In this document: one piece after another, positions 54,631 to 64,000 of the stretch
Position numbering within the stretch: position 1 is the first letter of the stretch
Layout of the letters: every line of letters starts with the position of its first letter
Assembly: GCA_028386065.3 (NCBI GenBank)
Contig: JAKUCV010002532.1
Span: forward strand, 51,180-115,179
DNA: 64,000 nucleotides
Source of the DNA: Turnera subulata
Lineage: Eukaryota > Streptophyta > Magnoliopsida > Malpighiales > Passifloraceae
Direction of reading: 5' to 3'
Notes under the pieces: model-generated
What the model saw: only the letters and a program-made list of their open reading frames with translations
Databases searched by the model: none
What the model was told of the DNA's origin: nothing
Made by a program: the position numbers and the translations under genes

Positions 54631-57009
54631 GGCTCCAAATTACAAGAAATGATCTAGTAGAGGCAGAGGGTAACTTGCTATCTTGCAGAGATTTGTAATG
54701 AACAGAGTGTGTCTTGTTACTCTTGTACGTACTAGGATAAAAGGACAACCTCTGTGTGTGATAAAGAGCCCTATTCTCGTGAAATCATTAATCCGAGTGG
54801 ATTAAGGACAAGGATTAAGGATAAACCGAGAATAGGACAATCTGGGCCCATGGCTCCTGTCTATCTATCCCCCTCCTCCAAGTCCAAGGAGAGGATGGCA
54901 AAGCTCGATCTTTGGAGCCCAAACAATGATGATATGACGGCTCAGTGTGCAAGATACATTGTGGGCCTTGAAAGCCCAAATCTAAATGCTACCCATTCGT
55001 TTGAATTGGATCATTTAAAATTGTTGGTTTACCTACTAGTTAATTGTCATCTTCTTGATGGCATTTCGTTGCAATGGTAAAGATGGCCATGGTGTGGTGG
55101 TAGTGGAGGAGCCTATGTTGACATGAGTGAGTGAACATGTTTGTACCTCCCTTGATTTGAAATTCTTTTTCATATTTCTTAATTTACTTCCTAATAAACT
55201 CTTAAGTGAGAAATCAATCACTTAAGTTGAGCCTAATCCTTGTCTCTATACCGATTAAGATCATGGAGAGGAATTTAGTGATCTATCCTTATATTATGTA
55301 TGAAAAATATAATGTTAGAACGAGTTGGATATAAAGAAAATTGAAAAGAATATAATAGTAAGCCCATAATTAATACTTATTTTTTCCGTTCCGGTGGTAG
55401 GGAAAGGAATCAGTTTTTGAATTTTTAATAATCCAAATTTTGTTCTACTCTTGGAATTAAGTACCTATATTTAGAATATTCATCAAGTAGTCGACAAAAA
55501 CTTATTCCCAAACAGAAGCTCTTTTTCTTCCTACAGCAGCAGCCGTGGGCCAAACACATAGCAGTGCTAAATGATCTATTACCTAGGCTATGTAATAACT
55601 GACATGACTTTTTCTTGCATGTTTTGTTTTGGTGGTTTGATTTGATAAGTTAGTTTCAACTACTAGTGTTGGATGTTCTTAGAATGATGGTCATAATAAG
55701 GATATGATTTCAAAGTTTTCCACCCGCATGCAACATTGAATAGAACTTCATGTCTCAAAAAGAGAGAAACCAAATAAAGACATTTTATAGATGATAAAAC
55801 TAAAAGTTCAATGACACCCCACCATTTTAGGCCTCCTGCTTCCTACCGATCTCGTCCATCATTTTCAACTTTCTTCATTTCAAGAGCTCCTTTTGAAGTA
55901 AACTAGCACTATCTAGACTCTTAGTGCTGGCCACATTGTGTGATCTATTTGTTTGGATTTAAAGCTTGATCTTTACTACTAGTTTTTATAAATAATTCAC
56001 CTTTAGATAGTCCCTTCATGATTATGTTTTAACTTTCAAACACCTTGGATCCCAACCCAGTAATGTAATTTTATAATTTGCCCTATTATGGTAGTTATTT
56101 TAATATTCGTGCACTCCTTTTCTTTTCGTGACTCTCACTTCTTGGCAGAATCATTTGAAAAACCATTCTGTTGATATAATTACTTTGCAGTTTTTACTGT
56201 GAAAATTTGAGCAAAGTTTTTCTCTATCAAATATTTGGTCAAATATAGGCCTGATCATGAGGCATAAGTTTATGATTAACAACTATAGCACAAGATTAGA
56301 AGTCAAACATTCTTAAGCATTTTGTGCACGCAAGCATAGAACAGAATGAATACCTTCTAGCAAAGTCTAGCTACAAGAAGGAAATATGAATTATCCATGG
56401 CAGAGAGATTTGGTGCGCCGACCAAAATAGCAAAATCAACAAAATTTTCTGCCCGAAATTATTACAATAACCCCTTTTCTTTGTTGACACAATATCATAA
56501 TAATAATCCCTTGATGGGTGGCCCTCTTTGTTGCTTTAATTTTTATGGTCTTTCGCTTTGCAGCCGTCCATGCTTAGTCAATGAAATTAAAGTTGGAAAA
56601 AAAACATCCGGCGGCAGAGGAAATTAGTTCACAATCATAAGACATAAGGTTTGGATAGAGCATGGAGTTTCCTTTGCTTGTACACATAATGATATTCTAA
56701 TAACCCCTTTTGTCTTCACTAATAACTAATACTACTACCAGTGGACAGCAATCCTAAAGTTTCAAAAAGCAAAATTTAGAGGGGGAAACAAACAACAAGA
56801 GGTAGCCGATCCAGCCCCATCCCTCTTGCCTTTAGAAAATTTTGAAATTGACCAGCAACTTAAAAGTGTACATTGGTGTCATCATTTGAGCTTTTTCGTC
56901 GGGGGTGGGTTCACTACCAGACCACACAAAAAAAAAGGAAAATACTAGTAATTAGAAACCTGGTCATCACTATTAGGTAGTATAAGTTAATAAGCTTAAC
57001 AAAATGTTA
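54631..57009. other. Intergenic between F-box gene and MITE
   Basis: F-box promoter and leader, then AT-rich DNA. Short frames at 54754-55080 and 56397-56627 have no recognisable domain, and composition does not favour coding. Nothing else seen. Confidence 0.4.
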
Positions 57010-57444
57010 TAGTCCGTTTGGTATAAATTTAAAATTGGAATTGAATTCAAATCATTAAAAATTTAGAATTTGAATTCATTATGAAATCAATTCTCATGTT
57101 TGGTATACTTTTTAATAATGAAGAATTGAATTCAATTCCAATGTTTGGTATAAATCAAATCATCAATTGAATTGCTAAAATTACCTAAGTTGTCCTTTTA
57201 CAAAAAAAAATTAAAATAAGAGTATAGGGTCATTTTTGTCATTTAGACATACCAATACTTTTCCAATAGAATTGAATTCCAAATCCGATAGGTTTTGCTT
57301 GAATTTGAAATATTACCAAAATATTGATGTAAAAATAAAAATTAGAATTCAATTCCTATTTTAAGTTAAGTAGAATTATACCAAACTAAGGAATTGATTT
57401 CAATTCTTGGAATTGAATTCAATTCCATGATACCAAACGGACTG
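57010..57444. mobile_element. Tourist/PIF-Harbinger-like MITE with TTA target-site duplication
   Basis: Terminal inverted repeats AGTCCGTTTGGTAT (57011-57024) and ATACCAAACGGACT (57430-57443) bound a 435-bp AT-rich element. It is flanked by TTA at 57007-57009 and 57445-57447. The interior is full of GAATTGAATTC-type motifs and has no ORF. The TCCGTTTGGTA terminus and 3-bp TTA duplication are typical of PIF/Harbinger MITEs. Confidence 0.85.
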
Positions 57445-57447
57445 TTA

Positions 57448-59096
57448 AAAATACAGTACTGACCAATTTTAGAAGTAGTACAGTACTGACCACCGTTTTA
57501 GAAGTAGTGTCAGGGTACATGTTGCTAAAATGTTTGGAGACAGGCGTGATCTCAGATTCATAATTCAGCTTCTATTACTACTATTGTGAGCCTTGAAAGT
57601 CGTAGACCTAATTAGCGGTAATTCATTGTAAAATTTGCTGGTCAACAACTGAAACTTTCTTCATAATGATGATTAATTTATATGTACCCTCTCATGAGAA
57701 CCTAGCTATGAAAACCATGTTCCAAGAAGAAAAGAACATGGATTGCTAATTAGGCAGGATATTGGCCAACAAATTTTACACAAATCTACTTTACTCTTGG
57801 ATTGCTAGCTAGGAAGTCTCCTGATGATCATGATAATCTTTACAAAAAGGAAGAACAACCCATTAGTTCATGGTAGAATGGGACGAACCAGGAAATGAAG
57901 GAAAGCGAAAAGAAGGAAAGTTCATTATCTGTCCATTTGTGAAAAAAACCTCTCCTGTCCTTGAGTGCCCACCTTTGACAACGCATGTCTTCTCATGTCT
58001 GGGACACAGGTTAATGATGATCCATGTATAGTGCTATTGCCTCTTATTTTTATAATGCAGCACCAACAGCAGAAATGCATCAGGTGCGCCTGGGGACCAT
58101 AATGGGTCTTATCAGACCAGAGCTCTCTTACTTAAAGTTAAAGATTTGCCCTATTCTAATGTTATATCCTGCTAATTCACAGTCAGTAATCTGCATATAG
58201 TATATGGAATCACACTAAAATCTCTGACTGTTACTCCCCCTGTGACTTGCAGGGAATAGTATATACTACATATATACCAGTCTGCTGGTTATAATTACTC
58301 AATTTATGTAAGAAAATGTAACCACATGATTTGGATCAAATTCAATTACAATACTTCTGCGCTTCCTTTTAAGTACTATATGGTATCATACAATTCCCTT
58401 TTCAGACAACTTTTCAGTCTTTTCAAGGAGAAGGGAATTTGTGAGCTAAGTTCAGTCTAGATAGACCCTAGCTTCTTACTTAGAAATGCTGCATAGAAAG
58501 ATTTTGCTAGTCTTGGCCTGAATATGCCCCAGGCAGCTTTCAGTTAACTGGTGAAATGGTACAAGTTCTTTTTGTTAATACATAAACGATCTCCTATAAC
58601 TTTACAATGGCGGGCTCTGAATTTACAAAATCTTTTGATTGCCTTCGAGTTTGAATTTCTATTGTGCTGTTGAATAGTATAATTGGAATTTGTAAACAAA
58701 GAGGACGTGTTCAGTTTCCTCGGTTGCTTAAATTCAAAAGTACAAGGAACATTTGGGAAGACACCCTTGTCTATTCCAAGAAAATATATTATCAGGATCA
58801 TTGATCACGAAGCACAAGAATACCAGACCACATATTTTACTGCCTTTTCGAACAACAAAGATCATGATACTGATATAGAAAAGAGGGTGTTTTTATAGAA
58901 ACCAAAAGAAGAGAAAAAACGAAAAAAAGAGTTCACATATACACTGGATATAAGTCATGATTGATTACTGACTAGATGGCTTAATTATCATAAGATAAAC
59001 AAACACAACAGTTAAGGCTATTTCACTCTGGTATATTAATGAACAGAAGCCAAGAAAATTAGCAGATTTTTAGCTTGTAACATCATAGGCCAAGAC
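57448..59096. other. Intergenic downstream of MITE
   Basis: No gene recognised. A short imperfect direct repeat, ACAGTACTGACCA followed by TTTTAGAAGTAGT, occurs twice at 57453-57508. The rest is AT-rich; an open frame at 58544-58801 (minus) lacks any known domain. Confidence 0.4.
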
Positions 59097-60285
59097 TCAG
59101 GTTGACCATCGAGGAGCTGGAGATGGCAAAGATGCTGATGGTGTTGCAGGAGATGGCCATAGCTGTGCATTCTTCACTTTCGACAAGCTTGCAAGCACGC
59201 CTAGAGGAGTGACATCCCCGATGACTGTAACTTTCTTTGTGGCCAAATCTATGCTAAATGAGGTCACTCCTGCACATATTTTCCAAAAACACTATCCTTA
59301 AAATGTGCTGGAGGATATTATTTTAAAAAGAACATCTACTAATCAAACTAATTGCACCTCAAAGTACTATAACTAATTAATATAAACCATCAAAGTTTAA
59401 CTGCTAGCTGTAGGTATCATATTTAAAACATTTTCATGGTTATAAAATATGCGTTTTCTCTCTGCACAAAGCTTACCTTCCATTTTGGAGATATGTTTCC
59501 TTACTTTCCCTTCACATCCTTTACAGTGGATTGAAACCCTCAAAACCACAACCTGCAAAAAGCAATATGGGGTGATATATTCTATTTTTTTTATCATTTT
59601 TTTCATTAACAAAGTGATCGAAACAAGAAAAGAATACCTGGTCACGAGAGCGAGCTGATGAAGAAGATATCAAAGCAGGAGAATCATTTGAGATTCTACG
59701 CCTAACTGGCTTTGTTGTTTGAGTTGGAACCAGGGCAGTGACTTGATGATCAGACTCGTGAACCAATCTGCTCCTGCAACCCGAGGAAGAAGAAGAAGAA
59801 GAAGATTTCTTCAAAGCAGGAGACTCATTTGATGAGTCTTTATGCCTTAGCTTTTCATGTTGAACAGGAACTAATGCAGAGGAGTAGTGGTAGTGATGAT
59901 CATATTCTGAGATCAAATCAATATAGGGTATATCACTCAAAAGATACCTAGAGGAACTAGAAGGACTGCGTAGGTCACTTATATCAGCAGAACTTTTTCT
60001 ACGTAGAGTACTGCTTTGCCTGGAAGTACTCTCCCTACTATCTGCAGCAAAGCTTTTTCTATACAAGCCATCACTTTCCTTGGCTGATGAACTCTTTCTG
60101 CTCCTCTCATGGTAAGGCTTTGGACTATGAGGTAATATATGGGAAGAACAAGGTGCATAAGGTTTTGATGAATTCTGGCGGCTAAGTGGTCTAGTGCTTC
60201 CATGGCGGACCATTGAACGATGATCAAGGCTAGAACAAATGGCTGTTGAAGCTGGAGAAGCACAGAAAAAATCCATCCTTTTCAT
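59097..60285 (-). CDS. Heavy-metal-associated (HMA) domain protein, NaKR (SODIUM POTASSIUM ROOT DEFECTIVE)-like
   Basis: Three exons on the minus strand: 60285-59638, 59552-59477, 59269-59097. They total 897 nt and 298 aa, with GT-AG junctions. The N-terminus MKRMDFFCASPASTAICSS is characteristic of the NaKR group. A long Ser/Arg-rich low-complexity region (residues 25-210) follows, then the C-terminal HMA domain (217-279) with VVLRVSIHCKGCEGKVRKHI. The metal-binding CxxC is Cys226/Cys229. The protein ends in a Pro/Ser tail. NaKR proteins are phloem-expressed metal-binding proteins linked to sodium/potassium balance and long-distance signalling; that role is family knowledge. Intron positions around the CxxC helix and after KMEG are as common in this family. 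Confident on domain and group, less on exact ortholog. Confidence 0.9.
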
Positions 60286-61834
60286 TTTCGGACTTGGAAA
60301 ATGCTACTACAAGTAGTGAAACTAAGATAACTAGTGGTGCTGCTGTGTAGGAAGACAAAGCATGAGAGAATGCAAAAAAAATCTTGCTAATGAGACTAAC
60401 TAATCTTGCTCTTAAAGTTGGTGAGGACGGATATATGGAGGAGGGAAAAGAGAAGAAAAGAAGCATATTGGTCCCACCTAAAAGACATGATGTTATGTCA
60501 TGGAAGGTATGTGATTAGTCTGGATCCTGGACCTTCAAAATTGTGGTTAACTTTCAATAATTTACACTTAAAAATGGTTGAGGTGGGGTTAACATCCCTT
60601 GCTTGTCATGATTACTACCACTTGCTAAAGTAGTAGTAGCACCGGACAAGGGTTAAATGTATACTCCCATATACCTACTGGCTACTGTTATTATTATCAC
60701 ATGATTGTGCTATTTGAGAGGTGAGGAAGGTATAGCATAAAGTGAGAGAGGTTGGGTTAGGCTATCGAATGATCTGTAAGATCAAATATTATCAAGTTTT
60801 TTGCAATTAGGTTGAAATGCATTTCCAATATGCACTATCCTTTTAGGACCATCAAAGAAAAAGACTGATTTTATTGTCTTTTTTAATTCAGTGGTCAGAA
60901 ATGTCGTCCCAATCTGATCAAAAGTAAGTGATTCACATACTAAAGAAATCAAATGTTTTTCCTTCTATCTAAAAAGCAATTGAATTTCAGTTTTTCCCCA
61001 AACGAATATACACAAGTTTAGAGTATCTATTTTCCATATAAAATATTCTAGAATTAAAGTAACGTTAAAACAAATTATCAACTTCCACCAATTTCAGTTT
61101 TCCATGATTAAAAATATATATTTATCGGCACAAAAAAAAAACTTGTAGAAAGCTAGTTGGGCCCTGCGTCTGTGCGCCCACATCAAGAATACTGGATCCA
61201 TCCTTCAATATAGTTGGGTCGAAATAACGTCATATTTGGATTTCATGAGTAACGGGCCTCGTCAAATTTTTTTATCAGTAGTGGCTCATTAAACGGAATT
61301 TAGTTAATAGATTTTAATGTGCCAAGCCAAGCCCATAATCGATTTACTATGAAGGCCGACCGGGATTGGAGTCAAACCCGCGATCCCGTCGATCCAAAAT
61401 CAAACGGCCTAGACCAATGTCGTTATTCACCCAAAACCAAAAAGAAACCTCTAAAAAAAACCGTTATACCCAAAAAAAAATTATCAAAACCGTTGGCATC
61501 TTAAGATTGATTCTTAACGCAGCTGCAATGCTTTCCTTAAATCACTAAAATCCTATCCTGATACATGAAATTATCAAACTAAGACCTAAAAAGCACAAAT
61601 GAGTCCAAATCTAGGCCCAGGTCCGGGTTTAGGATAAGATTTTAGGCCCAATTCCAGGAAGACCTGAGAGGAGAGTCTTTGGGAATCACAAATCCTAGAC
61701 TTTTCCTGGGTTATTCTCTTTGCTAGTTTTGTAGGTCCATCGAGCATCAAGAACTAGCTAAGAATGATCATCTATATACATATAAATCCAGAATTTATCA
61801 TATAATTTGTGGAATCCTAGTGTTATAATTCTTT
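60286..61834. other. NaKR-like promoter and intergenic DNA
   Basis: The 5' leader and promoter of the HMA gene extend left to right from 60286. No gene recognised. 61660-61730 (GAATCACAAATCC, then TTCTCTTTGCTAGTTTTG) resembles the start of the LTR at 63292 and may be an old fragment. Confidence 0.4.
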
Positions 61835-62639
61835 GGCAAAATTTCAATTCACTAACCTTAATTTTAGCTCAATACTACTTGGCAATTTAACTTTTTGGTA
61901 TAACAAATTAGTAGCTTAACTTTCTAAAAGTAACAAATCAGTAACTCTGTAGTAACACGTTAACACCAGCTCTTAGAATCAGCGCCTCTGCATGCATTTA
62001 GGCTTGATTTTCTTCTTTTTTTCACACTTTTTCCACATAATAGTTCTTTACTTCTGACACAATTATAAAAAATTTATATAAATTTATTTTTTTTATTTAT
62101 TTAGATTTTAAATTTTTTATAATTATTTTCTATAGCATTGTCTTACTTCCAATTGTTTTCTTGTATAAAAAATTTATTTTATAATATTCATCTAAATTAA
62201 TAAATTTCTTAAATAATATTTTTTTACTTCTTTATTTGACACAATTTATAAAAATTTGTATAAATTTTTTTTTATAATTATTCTCTACATCAATATCTTA
62301 CTTATAATTTTTTTTCTTATATAAGGAGGGGTGTGGCTTTGTTGTTTTTGATTTGATTAGTACCCCACAAGTCACGACATCGTTTAGTTAGGGATTTTTT
62401 TTAAAAAAAATAATTTTAAAGAAATAGAAGAAAAAAGTGTGAAAAAACGTGAAAAAAAGAAAATCAAGTCTAAATGGACGCACAGACATTGAGTCTAGGA
62501 GTTAATGTTAACGGTGTTATAATGGAGTTACTGATTTGTTATTTTTTAAAAAGTTAAATTACTAATTTGTTACACCAAAAAGTTATGTTGCGAGAGTGGT
62601 ATTGAGCTTAAGTTAAAGTTAGTGAATTGAAATGTAGCC
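61835..62639. mobile_element. Long-TIR MITE, Mutator-like, with 9-bp target-site duplication
   Basis: The termini GGCAAAATTTCAATTCACTA (61835) and TAGTGAATTGAAATGTAGCC (62639) are inverted copies. The inverted similarity extends about 200 bp inward; AATCAAG and TTTTTTTCACACTTTTTCCAC pair near 62010 and 62440. The core is AT-rich. TAATTCTTT flanks both ends at 61826-61834 and 62640-62648. A 9-bp duplication and long TIR point to a non-autonomous MULE. Confidence 0.85.
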
Positions 62640-62648
62640 TAATTCTTT

Positions 62649-63291
62649 TATCTTGGGATATTATAAGTTAGCATGGCAGGCAAGTCTACTCGTTAGTTTT
62701 ATGTTGTAACGCGGTACAAACAGTTGTGGACACAAATGCTTGAGTTGCTGATCAGTTGCTTTCAGGGATTGCTTTTTTGTTTTTGTTTCTCTGCCTGAAA
62801 GTTGCTTTTCATTTTTCAATAGGGTATTGACATTACATGACACGGACGACGACCTTATATATATTCTTGCTAGGAAACAACTATATGTATGTGAGGTTGA
62901 GCCATCAAAGTTATCTAGGGTTGCAACCTTGGATAATGACATGCAGATCCTTTTACTTGTGCAATTGGCAGTTTCTACGCTCAAATTAGAAACTCTTGAC
63001 TCCGCGTATATGTCCGTGATACGCGAAGCGTTAATATTGTCAAAGTTGATTGTAATTATGAATTGATATTTCGTCCATTAGCTAGTGTGGATATGATTAT
63101 ATGATTGGAGAATTACAAGCCAGAGGACCTCATTTTGATAGTTATCCCAGTAATTGTACGCTGATTGATGACTAATCCTCTCATCGTTTTCACTTTTCAC
63201 ACTTAGACTTGGGTTAGATTCCTCTGTTTCAGACATATCTGCAATCGAGCAGTACGATGTAACATATGTCAAGTGTGGAGCCATGAATTTG
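62649..63291. other. Intergenic between MITE and LTR
   Basis: No gene recognised. The open frames at 62827-63066 (plus) and 63078-63284 (minus) show no known domain. Confidence 0.35.
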
Positions 63292-63804
63292 TGTCATCCC
63301 CTGTTCGGAGGTCACAAATTCCGAACTTCCTCGGGTCAATCTCTTTACTAGTTTTTTCATGTTTATAATGTAAGAATATTTCCTTTTATGTGGCCCATAT
63401 AATATTGTGTTTTATTTAATGACGTGGCAAAATCCTATTGGTCAACTATTAGGGTTTTCTAATAGAAACTTGATGGGGTGTATAAATACAATATTATGGA
63501 ATAGGTCCTCTCTCTCCAGTCGCTTAACGTTCTGATATACCATCTGACAAACGTTAGAAAGAAAGACAGAGGCAAGAGAGAGAAATCTATTCCTCATGAA
63601 GGCATCAAGACAAATCAAGAGGAGATCAACAGAATTTAGAAGACAACATAATCGATTTACCAGGTATGTCTTCAACCTTATATTATTAGTGGGAGATAAT
63701 TAGTTCTAAGATCTAATGGATATTATGTTAATGTTTGAATTAGGAATTAAATTATTGTTTCTTGATTCCTTATTATTATGATTGTTCATGTTAATTATCT
63801 AACA
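63292..63804 (+). mobile_element. Probable 5' LTR of a retrotransposon running off the window
   Basis: A 513-bp stretch starts TGTCATCCCC and ends CTAACA. It contains a promoter-like TATAAATACAA (63481-63491) followed by a transcribed-leader-like region. It is followed at 63807-63819 by TGGTAGCGGAGCC, close to TGGTATCAGAGCC, the initiator-Met tRNA primer-binding site of plant LTR elements. The matching 3' LTR and coding region would be beyond the window end, so this cannot be confirmed here. Confidence 0.5.
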
Positions 63805-63806
63805 TG

Positions 63807-63819
63807 TGGTAGCGGAGCC
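63807..63819 (+). other. Primer-binding site of the LTR element
   Basis: TGGTAGCGGAGCC starts 2 bp after the presumed LTR end and differs at two positions from the usual plant iMet-tRNA PBS. Confidence 0.45.
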
Positions 63820-64000
63820 ATAGTTTAAGAACAGTTATCTCCCCCTTATATGTTATGGATTGTAGTTTAGAACACAAAATTAATTATTATAGTAATCGTT
63901 TGACCGATTGTAAGGATTGATTTCGTTGTTCATCAAAACTAATGAAAATATGTGCAACAGTAGTTGGCTCCTTTTGTGTTTTGTCGATTAAAAAAAAAAA

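Noticed and set aside
59397..59645. 82-aa separate gene on the minus strand
   Set aside because: It contains exon 2 of the NaKR-like gene plus intron sequence, not an independent gene.

Overview
The window is nuclear DNA from a eudicot plant. The evidence is GT-AG spliced genes with AT-rich introns, a PPR gene, an F-box gene, plant L1-type LINEs, and MITEs of plant type. I cannot name the species. Its main content is a tandem array of plus-strand cytochrome P450 genes of the CYP93 family, closest in motifs to CYP93B (flavone synthase II / flavanone 2-hydroxylase), between about 4.2 and 46.5 kb.

Layout. 1-3.4 kb: a complete 10-exon RAD51D gene. 4.2-14.6 kb: three P450 genes of one subgroup (starts 5826, 9465, 12307). 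14.9-46.5 kb: four apparently intact P450 genes of a second subgroup (starts 19448, 23598, 27538, 44539) and two wrecked copies (14921-15309; 35120-37294). These sit among duplicated spacers, C-terminal gene fragments, a SINE and other retroposons. Two antisense L1 elements (30797-34924 and 38261-44441) sit in this part of the array. 47-48.8 kb: repeat-rich DNA and a 465-base assembly gap. 49.1-50.5 kb: intronless PPR gene (+). 53.2-54.6 kb: intronless F-box gene (-). 59.1-60.3 kb: 3-exon HMA-domain NaKR-like gene (-). 57.0 and 61.8 kb: two well-bounded MITEs. 63.3 kb to the end: a probable 5' LTR with primer-binding site.

Every intact P450 has the same single phase-0 intron just before the I-helix motif, which supports recent tandem duplication. 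The second-subgroup genes share a TATA box and leader. The upstream promoters have been reshaped separately: the LINE at 38261-44441 lies 6 bp upstream of the TATA box of the last gene; in the gene at 23598 a minisatellite runs up to the TATA box; an upstream block with an ACCTACC-type (MYB AC element) core is kept by some copies only.

The strongest anomaly is in the first P450. Bases 5883-6074 (192 nt, exactly 64 codons) make no sense as written or as reverse complement. Complemented base by base WITHOUT reversal, they encode the missing P450 N-terminal region, in frame with both flanks and with no stop. Ordinary inversion cannot do this, so it looks like a data-handling or assembly error, or an inserted edit, and needs raw-read checking.

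A second subtle pattern is a set of at least six tiny insertions (about 13-35 bp, each A-rich at one end) flanked by 14-18 bp target-site duplications. They look like extremely 5'-truncated L1 events.
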